Shown here piece after piece: positions 8,223 to 15,578 of a stretch of DNA of 15,744 nt. Position 1 is the stretch's first letter, and each line of letters opens with the position of its first letter. Below the pieces are notes generated by a model, which saw only the letters and a list, made by a program, of their open reading frames with translations, was not told the origin of the DNA and did no database searches. Source of the DNA: Larix sibirica (lineage: Eukaryota; Streptophyta; Pinopsida; Pinales; Pinaceae); contig NWUY0300051260.1 of the NCBI GenBank assembly GCA_004151065.3, positions 14,705 through 30,448 of the forward strand. The letters are read 5' to 3'. A program made the translations under genes and the position numbers.

Positions 8223-8484
8223 TAAATAGAAGCTCGTGAAGCATCTCAAGAACATAGAGGTAACTTCCAAACATCTCTGAAAGATCACATTTTAAAGCCA
8301 ATGTCTTCACATTCTTCAAATTCTTAATCAGGCCCCCATTCAAAGCCAAAGATTAAATAGAAGCTCGTGAAGCATCTCAAGAACATAGAGGTAGCTTCCA
8401 AACATCTCTGAAAGATCACATTTTGAAGCCTACGTCTTCACATTATTCAAATTCTTCATCAGGCCCCCATTCAAAGCCAAAGAT
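8223..8484. repeat. 131-bp tandem duplication, about 95% identical
   Basis: Copies at 8223-8353 and 8354-8484 share exact start (TAAATAGAAGCTCGTGAAGC) and end (CAAAGCCAAAGAT). I count six substitutions and no gaps. On the minus strand copy 1 lies in an open frame (to 8349) that includes LSEMFGSYLYVLEMLHELLF. Copy 2 breaks the frame with a TAG, so there is no sign of selection on a protein. Confidence 0.93.
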
Positions 8485-9115
8485 TCTAGGCCACAAGGGA
8501 TTTTTTTCCCGTATGTCCATATTGATATGTAAAAGTTAAAACACCTACAAAACTAAAACAAATGTCTTAATGTTTGTTGTTACATTAATAATCTATTATA
8601 TTCGTAAATCGACTAAGAAATTGGGTGCTTTCCCAACCATTGTAATTCTTTATGAAGTTCGAGTCAAAAATCAAGAAGGGAGGCGAGGAGGAGGTTTGGT
8701 TAGGCCTTTTTCCAGTCTCTCTCTAATATCAGTCTTGATGATGACATTAATAAAATCTGAGCATTGCTATTAGTCATGTCTGATTAATCTACCTGCCTGG
8801 CTCAGTGACCATGATGCATGTCTGTTGGTTTTATTGGAATGTATTAATTAGAAGTTTGAATGGTCTCTCTTCAATTGTTCTGGTCTATCATTGGTGTTTG
8901 GATCATCAACTACCGTATCTTTACAAGTATTTTGTATTTGTTTCCTTTGGTTTTGTTGATGGCATCAATTAGTGATTCAATCAACTAGGTCTTGTTATTA
9001 TTATTTATGAGAATGTGTGTCTCACATGCATGGGATTAGAAGGCCCAGATAGTTTGAACCGTGATTTCTGTGGTTCTCTCCCCTAGACATTTCTCTATCC
9101 TCAAGGCACTTAGCT
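8485..9115. other. Unassigned intergenic stretch
   Basis: No gene or transposon text recognised. The plus-strand open frame at 8570-8773 (67 codons) has no motif. The composition becomes less AT-rich than the repeats to the left. A small inverted repeat (GAACC/GGTTC, about 9056-9075) lies just before the large foldback. Confidence 0.35.
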
Positions 9116-9268
9116 GTGGCAAGCAATACGCACCTGGCTACAGAGTATTTAATGCTCTGTATGTTGGCATGTGTACCGTTGGATCTAAAGTAATTTTAGA
9201 TACAGTGGTGCAGACCCCAGAATACAGAGCATTTAAGGCTCTACAGCCAGGTGCTTATTGCTCACCCT
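9116..9268 (+). ncRNA. 153-nt near-perfect foldback: candidate microRNA precursor or foldback element
   Basis: The two arms pair with a constant coordinate sum (i + j = 18384), so there is no net insertion or deletion from base to tip. I counted roughly 58-60 of 73 opposed positions paired, G-U included. The tip is ATCTAAA/TTTAGAT around a tiny loop at 9190-9194. Long clean helices lie at 9151-9162 with 9222-9233, at 9130-9139 with 9245-9254 (ACCTGGC/GCCAGGT), and at 9122-9128 with 9256-9262. Mismatches are scattered singly or in pairs, the pattern of plant MIR stems. Each arm also holds its own shorter inverted repeat (TACAGAG...CTCTGTA, 9139-9161), so a cruciform is possible. A 121-codon plus-strand frame (9061-9426) runs through it but is probably incidental. 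I do not recognise the mature sequence. The strand is unknown; plus is a guess. Confidence 0.5.
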
Positions 9269-9474
9269 CAACTGCTCAATTGGATAGTGATAAGCACAGC
9301 AATCAGATCATTACTTTATGCAGACTATTCGTTTACTCATTTTACACTTTTGCAACATATGAAGAAGAATATGTTGGGTTGTTGAACTGCCTGATCATTT
9401 CAGCAATCAACAGGGAAAATCATTAAGATGAGCACTGAAAGAGATTTCCACTGCAGACTGTTAAGCTTTAATAT
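9269..9474. other. 3' flank of the foldback
   Basis: No recognisable motif. Related short words (GATCATT, CAGCAATCA) recur at 9298-9315 and 9392-9412. It covers the end of the 9061-9426 open frame. Confidence 0.3.
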
Positions 9475-9538
9475 AAGGATAGTGACAGCAAATTCGATCA
9501 CATTTTAAGGATAGTGACAGCAAATTCGATCACATTTT
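9475..9538. repeat. Perfect 32-bp tandem duplication
   Basis: Two identical 32-bp copies (9475-9506 and 9507-9538) beginning AAGGATAGTGACAGC and ending GATCACATTTT. A 14-bp perfect palindrome, GTTCTTTAAAGAAC, follows at 9543-9556. Confidence 0.95.
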
Positions 9539-10084
9539 GCATGTTCTTTAAAGAACCTCTAGAACTACCCCCTGTGAGTCCTATTTCAAAGTATATTACC
9601 AATATATGCTTTAAACAGTCAGCCATAACACACACGTGTGAGGTGGTCCCCAGTCAACTTTTCGGCTTAACAGATAACTGTAAGTCCTAAGAAGTTAGGC
9701 CAAACCCTGATTTTATTTATCTAGATTTAGCTCTCAAAGTAGGACTTATATATATATCTGCTTGGGAAATTTCAGTTTCAAGAAAGTTGAACAGTGAATT
9801 TCAGTTGGAGCATGTCAAATTAGGCCTTGTAAAAAACATCGGGTTAAGGTATACTTCATTAGAAACACATCAGAGCAGAAACATCACCAGCAAAGTGCCA
9901 AATTAGACCCTGTTACACGAATTTCTGTATAAATTTTCCTTCAGGTTAAAATAAAATTCACTACAGAGAGTCTTAGCTTGAATATCAGTACTAGTGTATA
10001 GGGTGTAGGTGAAACTTAACTTAAATTTCATCATCTGGCACTGTTTCTGAGAATATCCTTTAGATTTTAGTATTGAAGAACAGT
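9539..10084. other. Unassigned non-coding stretch
   Basis: No open frame of note and no transposon text. Contains the palindrome at 9543-9556 and a short TA run near 9748-9757. Nothing marks it as a promoter beyond AT-rich boxes. Confidence 0.35.
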
Positions 10085-10700
10085 CATAAACGAAGCTACC
10101 ACCCTAGAGATGATTCTTTCAGCTCATTCATGAAATATTTATGCAGTTGTTAAATATTCAGGGTTCAAATACCCTGCGAAAATAAAAGGAAAAAGAAAAC
10201 TCGCATATAGTTTATTAACAATTTCACCGCCTGAGCTTAATATAATGGGAACGTTATTAACCTAATCGATAACATTTAACGTCGAGCTTAAATATTTGGT
10301 TACAAAATCTCAAACAGACGAGAACATAACAAAATTTGTTTCAAACATACCGTAGCCGATTCACCGTTGTCACATGCTGCCAATTGTCATGGTCTTCAAG
10401 CACGAGTGTTCTAATGAAGATTCTTTCAGCTCATTCATGAATCTTAGTGTAGTTCTTAAATATTCAGAGTCCAAATACCCTGCGCGAACAGAAAAATGAA
10501 AATAATAAATACCTCCTGCCTTATATATATATCCGGAACGTTTTGGACATATATAATAATACTTAAACCTCATGCTTGAAGATTCACTTGCAAAACCTCA
10601 AACAAAACAAAATCTGTTCCAAATGTCCGAAACATATACAGCTGAATCACCTTTGCCGTATTCACGTGATCTTTAATCATGACAGTGTCCTCTTACATAA
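10085..10700. repeat. Old ~300-bp tandem duplication
   Basis: Unit A (about 10085-10400) and unit B (about 10405-10700) run in parallel. The best anchor is a 23-bp exact match beginning GATTCTTTCAGCTCATTC (10112-10134 and 10419-10441). Others are TTAAATATTCAG, CAAATACCCTGCG, a GGAACGTT block and CAAAACCTCAAAC / CAAAATCTCAAAC, in the same order in each unit. The offset drifts from 307 to about 288 bp, so indels have accumulated. Identity is perhaps 65-70% by eye. Unit A contains CAGGG-TTCAAATA-CCCTG, which resembles a tRNA T-arm but with an 8-base loop. Confidence 0.75.
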
Positions 10701-11185
10701 TCCTCAACTGCTACAGTCCACTAAAATTTGGGCCGAGCTTTGTAAAATTACAACATTCTGGTAGCCGGTGGTACCTGAAACAAATTCGACAGAAAATCTT
10801 TCGGTCGGCCAGGTCGCAACCAGAGGTCTTAATTTCGATTCCGCGAAAGATGCACCTGAACGGAATCCGTCTTCTCTAAATTTTTGGCATAATTAATTTC
10901 TGCCTTGAAAGATAATAGTATTTTATTCTCAAAAATAATAATAATAGTATTATTTCATTCTAAACAATAATAATAATCTGCTCCGGCTATAAAGGTCGCG
11001 TGTTCGAATCTCCGATAACCTAAATGCTTGGCAATCCACAGAAATACCGTATTTTAACTGGAAGTCAAGTTCATTCTCACTGAAGCCGAAGCAGAGAGAA
11101 TGTAAGTATCTGGAGGTTTTCTGCGACATGACATCACCGTTGAATCTTGGCATTTAATTTACACACCTAACTGAGATTAAATTCT
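10701..11185. other. tRNA-like box A/B fragments, possible SINE remains
   Basis: TAGCCGGTGG at 10762-10771 matches the pol III box A consensus with one base missing. ATTTCGATTCC at 10832-10842 matches box B at nine of eleven positions; the spacing of about 60 bp is at the long end for a SINE. A second box-B-like GTTCGAATC lies at 11002-11010 with no box A near it. AAT-rich runs lie between (10920-10975). I see no clear 3' tail or target duplication, so this is a hint of decayed tRNA-derived SINEs, not a defined element. Short open frames here carry no motif. Confidence 0.35.
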
Positions 11186-11335
11186 ACCGGCTTTGCCGGT
11201 TTTTTCGTTGTGCTTTTAAGAGCGCTCCGCCGTTGGTCGCCTCTTTATTTGTCGCGTTTTCAGCAGGCAAACCGGATCTCCGTCGCCCCTGTGCTGTGCA
11301 CCGCCTCTGCCACGCACATTCGCAGGTAACCTTCT
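11186..11335 (+). other. Short CpG-rich island with a possible splice donor
   Basis: The most GC- and CpG-rich 150 bp in the window, in sharp contrast to its surroundings. It starts with a 6-bp perfect hairpin (ACCGGC, TTT, GCCGGT) followed by six T. It ends ...CATTCGCAG then GTAACC, a plausible exon end and GT donor. It could be the non-coding first exon of a plant gene, but no downstream coding exon is recognised, so this is inference from composition. Confidence 0.3.
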
Positions 11336-11464
11336 TTACCTAAAGAGTTAAAAATGAATATGTAAGTAGATTTGACTGTGCCAAATAACTTTCATTACTA
11401 TATAGCGTAAAAGGACAAAAAGACAAAAGACAGCGTCAGGTAGAAGTTGACTGCACAGGTCCCC

Positions 11465-11495
11465 TGGTAAAAGTACAGGTACCTAACTTTTACCA
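11465..11495. repeat. 10-bp perfect inverted repeat
   Basis: TGGTAAAAGT (11465-11474) and ACTTTTACCA (11486-11495) flank a centre that holds its own palindrome, AGGTACCT. Confidence 0.85.
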
Positions 11496-11815
11496 AGTTG
11501 CAGAATAGTTTGCCATCTTTAGTTAGGTGTCGCAGAGGAGTTAGGCTAAATTTCTCTGTTGCAATCAGCCGTCAATTACTTCACTGTTTACTACGGGAAT
11601 GTTTGAACCATAATGATAACAAAATATGCTCAAACTTTTGGTCGATCGTCCATCCAGAATGCCTTCAAACTACGGGATCTCGCTTCTCAGTGGTATTCGT
11701 ATTTCGAAAGGATTTCGTTATCCAATCGTTTCATACAGGAATTGTCGAGAAAAAAAAATCTTCCACGGTAACCGGGTCCTACATTTTTCAATGAATTGAT
11801 TGCCGTAAATATTTC

Positions 11816-11908
11816 TAATGTTTTTCAAACCATTTTTTATGATTAATATGATTATAAAGCCCCAGATATATAGATGTATAATGTTTTTCAAACCATTTCC
11901 TATGATTT
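11816..11908. repeat. ~30-bp direct repeat pair, 63 bp apart
   Basis: TAATGTTTTTCAAACCATTT recurs at 11816-11835 and 11879-11898, and both copies continue into a TATGATT word with only two changes between. Confidence 0.85.
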
Positions 11909-11931
11909 TTATACTAGCACAGCTGATCCCT

Positions 11932-11955
11932 GGCTGGTGAGACGTGTCACCAGCC
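11932..11955. repeat. 9-bp perfect inverted repeat
   Basis: GGCTGGTGA and TCACCAGCC around a 6-base loop (GACGTG). GC-rich, in contrast to the AT-rich flanks. Confidence 0.85.
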
Positions 11956-12051
11956 AAATTCTTAACATATTCAAATATGTCAATTAAAGTCCTCAGATTT
12001 GGAAGCTGTAGTTATCCGCGAGGTCTTCAAGTCTCTTCTTCAAAACTTGAA

Positions 12052-12075
12052 TGGTATTAGAACCCAGTTTCGACT
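12052..12075 (+). promoter_or_regulatory. Degenerate initiator-Met-tRNA primer-binding site
   Basis: TGGTATTAGAACCCAGTTTCG matches the complement of the plant initiator tRNA-Met 3' end well past the usual 12 bases, into the T-arm (expected TGGTATCAGAGCCAGGTTTCG). The differences are a few substitutions and one-base shifts. Such a match is typical of an LTR-element PBS. The bases just upstream (CTTGAA) do not end in CA and no matching LTR pair was found, so the element itself is not defined. Confidence 0.4.
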
Positions 12076-13049
12076 TCCTTTAATATTGTAAAATATTTTA
12101 CAGTAAGATATTTTTATATGAGACAATTACCAAAGTTTAGATTTTAATATTTCATTTATATATTAAAAATTTGTTTGGTTAAATAAATATGTTTTCTATT
12201 ATATATTAAAACATTTATTAGTAAGTAGTTTCTTTGTTGTGGAATGGTTAATAGATTCTAAGCAGGGGGATGGGGATATGGGATTTTAGGTAGCGAGATA
12301 TTATTTCTGAGTTTTTGCCATGAACAACTATTTTTTTTAATCTCTTCTAGTTATTCAGGAATTTGAATTTGTTTTTTTATTTAATTAAAATATAAAAATA
12401 TGGTTTAAACAAAAAAATTAAACTATATTAATTTGATCTTAAATCTAGATATATCAAGAATAGAGAGAGATCAAATATCTTGAGGTATAATTTTTTTCTT
12501 AATGTGTAAAAAATTTAAGATAAAAAAAAATTGGTGATGGTGTATTAACAACAACAGTATCAATCCAAAATTGCAATGTTAGGTAAAAATTGCATGGCTT
12601 AATTTTGATAATGATATATCACACAAATTCAAATTCATTAAATGCTTAACCATTTTCAAAAATAAATTTCATCACAAATAATATTATAAGAAAAAATACT
12701 ATTTAAACTTTATTTATGAAACTCAAATTAATTAAATTTTCAAAATAATATAAAAATAGCATATAACTTAAAGTTTAACATCTCTATACATCAAGTTGAA
12801 GGTGATACATCTCCCCAATCATCCAAGAAAAAACCAAACAAAGCATATGGTTATAGATTTCATAAGATCGTGTTAAAGGTGTACAAATGGATAAAGGCTT
12901 TGAATCACTAAATAAAATGTGTAAAGGTAAATCAACATAAAAACTTTTAATGCTCCCCTTCAATAACTAGGAAGGTTCTTATTGCTTTGCTTTATGTGGA
13001 AAAAGCAGACATAATGTTAATCTTGAAGTTGGCACCAACTTGGGTCAAT
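12076..13049. other. Very AT-rich stretch; right part may be decayed L1 5' DNA
   Basis: About 12080-12780 is extremely AT-rich with many T- and A-runs and no open frame. From about 12790 the composition rises and may already belong to the LINE-C ORF1 (its N-terminal part), but I cannot read a motif there before about 13070. Confidence 0.4.
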
Positions 13050-13059
13050 AATGAGAAGT

Positions 13060-13770
13060 ATTACTTAGTATCTGGCATGATTTGCAAATTCAATGGCTTT
13101 TGGATCTAACTAAAGTAACTCTAGACTCGATTGAAACTTTGAAGAACCCTTCTCGAAAGATATATTCATAATCTATCCAACTACAAAAGGTTTCTATAAG
13201 GTTTCTTCATTATAGAGTTCATATTCTACTATAATATCTAAGCACACGTTATAGGTAGAGGGCCTTAGTTCATGGAAGTGCACAAGTCTTTTTATAAAGC
13301 CATGGCACCCCAGTTTTAACCCACATACGTACTCTATGCCAAAGATCCTAAACTAGGTCAAAATGCTTAGTCTTTTATTGGAATATTAGGGCTACATGAT
13401 CTAAACGTCATTGGTGATGTATTGGGTATGTATATTACTCTTGCTCCAAAAACTTATAGTATTGTTTCCAATTCCTTCACTCATATATGTATCTATGTTG
13501 ACTCGAGCAAAGGTCTTCCAACACAAAATTGTATTAGAGATAAGGGATTGAAGCTAGACACAACTTTTGGATCATGAAAACATTGTTTTTTAATGTAATT
13601 TTTGTTTTGACCATGGACATGTGGTAACCCCATGTCCCAAGGCACTGATTTTTTAGATGCCTTAAGGGGAGAATAGAAAGCCCTTGCATTGGAAAGACTT
13701 GAAGAAGGGTAACCATTGGGTGGAGCCATCCACGCCCTCGTAGAATCCTAATACTATAGATCCAATATAT
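13060..13770 (+). pseudogene. L1 ORF1: DUF4283-like region and CCHC zinc knuckle, broken
   Basis: Across three frames the plus strand reads, in order: ICKFNGFW near 13083; a decayed 'GFFIIEF' block near 13200; GPWFMEVHKSF near 13262-13300 (with a stop for the Trp codon) and a decayed 'KPWxPxF' block; IGDVLGMYI near 13410-13437; APKTYSIV; THICIYVDSSKGLPTQ near 13480-13527; QLLDHENIVF at 13561-13590; a stop; then CNFCFDHGHVVTPC at 13594-13635. The last is a CX2CX3GHX4C knuckle, the form typical of plant L1 ORF1 and related DUF4283 proteins that bind element RNA. Stops and frame changes abound. The block order, not any single motif, carries the identification. Confidence 0.75.
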
Positions 13771-13911
13771 GCTTTTGTTGCATCTTCATAGGAGAGTGAC
13801 AAAACATCCCCATACAATCATGACTTAAGTTGCAACTCACCTACCATTGGTGTCAATGCAAGAGAACTCCTTTGGATGGTGATTGAATCCAATATACTTA
13901 ATCATGTCATT

Positions 13912-14000
13912 GGGAAGACAAAACATAGGAAAAGAAAGGGAAAGGGGTCTAAAAAAGAAAGAAAGAGGGAGTATGATCTTCATTTAGAATTAAGAGATTT
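13912..14000 (+). pseudogene. Basic C-terminal tail of the L1 ORF1
   Basis: A plus-strand frame reads GKTKHRKRKGKGSKKERK, strongly Lys/Arg-rich, as in the tails of plant L1 ORF1 proteins, which help bind RNA or enter the nucleus. The DNA is a purine tract, so chance is not excluded; its position 280 bp after the zinc knuckle supports the assignment. Confidence 0.45.
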
Positions 14001-14010
14001 TTGTTCTATT

Positions 14011-14653
14011 TTTGTAAATAGGTGAAACTAAGATGTGGCTTGTAATGGATAAAATGATAATAAATTCATTAAACAAAAGCATTATTTGATAAAATTGTGA
14101 ATTTTAGTTATAAAACATTAAAAAAATGAGTTAACTTAGGTGCTAGTATATCTTTGATCAAGAGATAAGTATTATGTTTTCCTTTGTTGTTTTGTAAAAA
14201 GATGAGGTACATCACCAACTTTTGGTTAAGGGAGTCTTGTTGATCAAAGATGTCAAAAATCGAGCCCTCTTATATACTTTGACTTTATTTCTACTTTAGT
14301 GAGCTTGATGAAGAGGCTATGCTAGACATTCTATATGTCCTCTCATACTTAGAACACTTTTGTTTGTAAATGTGTTTATGTGAATGTAAAAAGTATTTAA
14401 AATAAAACAGTTAACTATTATTTCTCTTTGTATATATGTGTGTTTTTCATAAGAAAAAAAAAAAAAATTGTACTTTCTATTCATATTAAAATTAAAAATA
14501 CATTCTTCATATGCAGGGCACACAATTACATCATGTTATGTAGTAGAACATAATAGCTTTTCAAAGACAATTTAAAAACCTTTTGTCAAAACCAAAAATC
14601 CTACCACCTACTCTGCATGATGAAACATTTTCATCGGATCTGCCCCTATATAT
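14011..14653. other. Unassigned AT-rich stretch with a poly(A) run
   Basis: No gene recognised. A run of 14 A at 14454-14467 could be a retroposon tail, but no element body can be assigned to its left. The minus-strand frame at 14317-14523 is a by-product of the A-run and has no motif. Confidence 0.35.

Positions 14654-14682
<29 letters not shown>
14654..14682. repeat. (ATG)n microsatellite
   Basis: About nine uninterrupted ATG units, preceded by a short TA run. The length makes it a likely variable locus. Confidence 0.95.
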
Positions 14683-14685
<3 letters not shown>

Positions 14686-15300
14686 AGTGTTCACTGAGAC
14701 CAACTTTGGTCTATTGGACCTTAACAAGCATAGATCCATCTTAAACCGGTATCTATCAAGCACCGAAAGACAAGTCCATTTATGTATGATTAATCCAAAA
14801 TGTCTTTTAAAGTAATCAGCTCAATCATTTGCATTCAAAATTAATTCTGGTGTCGAGGGAATTTTGATGCCAGCAACATAAAACTCAAGATGTTTCCATT
14901 TCATCTCTTTCGATTTGCATTGTTGAAAAACGCATCAGGTGTTAGCTTTATTTTTTTTAATTGGTTCTCATTTGTGGCGGACTCAATTTCCAGGCCATGC
15001 TTTTAAAAGCACACTGCACACTTATGGCGATCTCAAATAGAAGATCATAATTAATATGGCACTCGATCTTCACGGGTTAAAAGATGGCACTGGCTAACAA
15101 AATTGAATTAGTGTTTTCAGTTGTTTTTATTAATTCTGCGAGACATTTTGATTAATAAAGAGAAATGTGATATAATAGTACAGATGATGAGTTATTTTGG
15201 GTTGCATTAAGAGAAAATTAAAATGTTAGTTTATGGGTATTTACCGGCCAAAAGTAGAATGGTTGAGACAAATTTAAAGCTTTGTTTTCCTTGTTTGATG
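14683..15300. other. Unassigned stretch
   Basis: No open frame above background, no transposon text and no RNA gene recognised on either strand. Confidence 0.35.
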
Positions 15301-15504
15301 TATTGATTTGAAAAGAAGCAGATTTATTTAAATACATATTCTAAAAAGAATCTTGGCCTGAATGAGGGGTTCGGGATTCTTACGATTAGCATCTAATGGT
15401 ATTAACTGAAATTTTATGGAGAATTTCCATTCTGAGAGTGCATTATTGCAGTAGAGTAGATATTTTGATCCGAAAAGAAGCGAATTTCTTTAAATACATG
15501 CTCT
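15301..15504. repeat. Imperfect ~42-bp direct repeat pair, 160 bp apart
   Basis: Copy 1 at 15301-15342 and copy 2 at 15461-15504. Both read TATT-GAT--GAAAAGAAGC-GATTT-TTTAAATACAT--TCT with a few changes. Each contains a TTTAAATA word that resembles a TATA box, and copy 2 lies about 90 bp before the ATG at 15579. A duplicated promoter element is possible but unproven. Confidence 0.7.
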
Positions 15505-15578
15505 CTTGTGAGAATCCTTACTGTTTCTTAAGTACAAAATTAAGTGATCTGAGTTTTACAACTCTTCCGGTTGCAGCC

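Larger units (their letters stand above)
11336..12051. other. Unassigned stretch with several small inverted repeats
   Basis: A 98-codon plus-strand frame at 11498-11794 has no family I recognise, no signal peptide and no clear membrane segment; I do not call it a gene. Perfect stem-loops lie at 11465-11495 and 11932-11955, and a short direct repeat at 11816-11908. No transposon protein text. Confidence 0.35.
13050..14010 (+). mobile_element. LINE-C: L1 ORF1 remnant without ORF2
   Basis: Contains the ORF1 (nucleic-acid-binding) part of a plant L1: a DUF4283-like region, a zinc knuckle and a basic tail, in that order on the plus strand. No endonuclease or RT text follows, although ORF2 should lie directly downstream. 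L1 copies are usually truncated at the 5' end, so a copy that keeps ORF1 and lacks ORF2 has probably suffered a later deletion. It lies in the same orientation as LINE-A but about 8.6 kb away with other DNA between, so it is best seen as a separate copy. Confidence 0.65.

Noticed and set aside
8794-8803. TGCCTGGCTC, identical to the first ten bases of plant miR160
   Set aside because: The match ends after ten bases, and no complementary arm lies within normal hairpin range. The nearest AGCCAGG is 450 bp away and belongs to the foldback at 9116-9268.
9061-9426. 121-codon open frame as a protein-coding gene
   Set aside because: It runs straight through the foldback, which explains its lack of stops better than coding does, and no protein family is recognisable.
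10157-10176. CAGGG-TTCAAATA-CCCTG as the T-arm of a tRNA gene
   Set aside because: The loop is eight bases rather than seven, the copy in the next repeat unit lacks the stem, and no acceptor, D or anticodon arm can be formed around it.
11186-11205. Bacterial-type intrinsic terminator, hinting at bacterial DNA
   Set aside because: The hairpin plus T-run fits the shape, but no bacterial gene lies beside it and the surroundings look like plant DNA. Chance in a GC-rich patch is simpler.
11498-11794. 98-codon open frame as a gene
   Set aside because: No motif, no recognisable start context and no homologue known to me; a frame of this length is expected by chance in DNA of moderate GC.
13493-13729. 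Minus-strand open frames over the ORF1 zinc knuckle
   Set aside because: The plus strand carries a clear ordered set of L1 ORF1 motifs in the same place, so these are antisense shadows.
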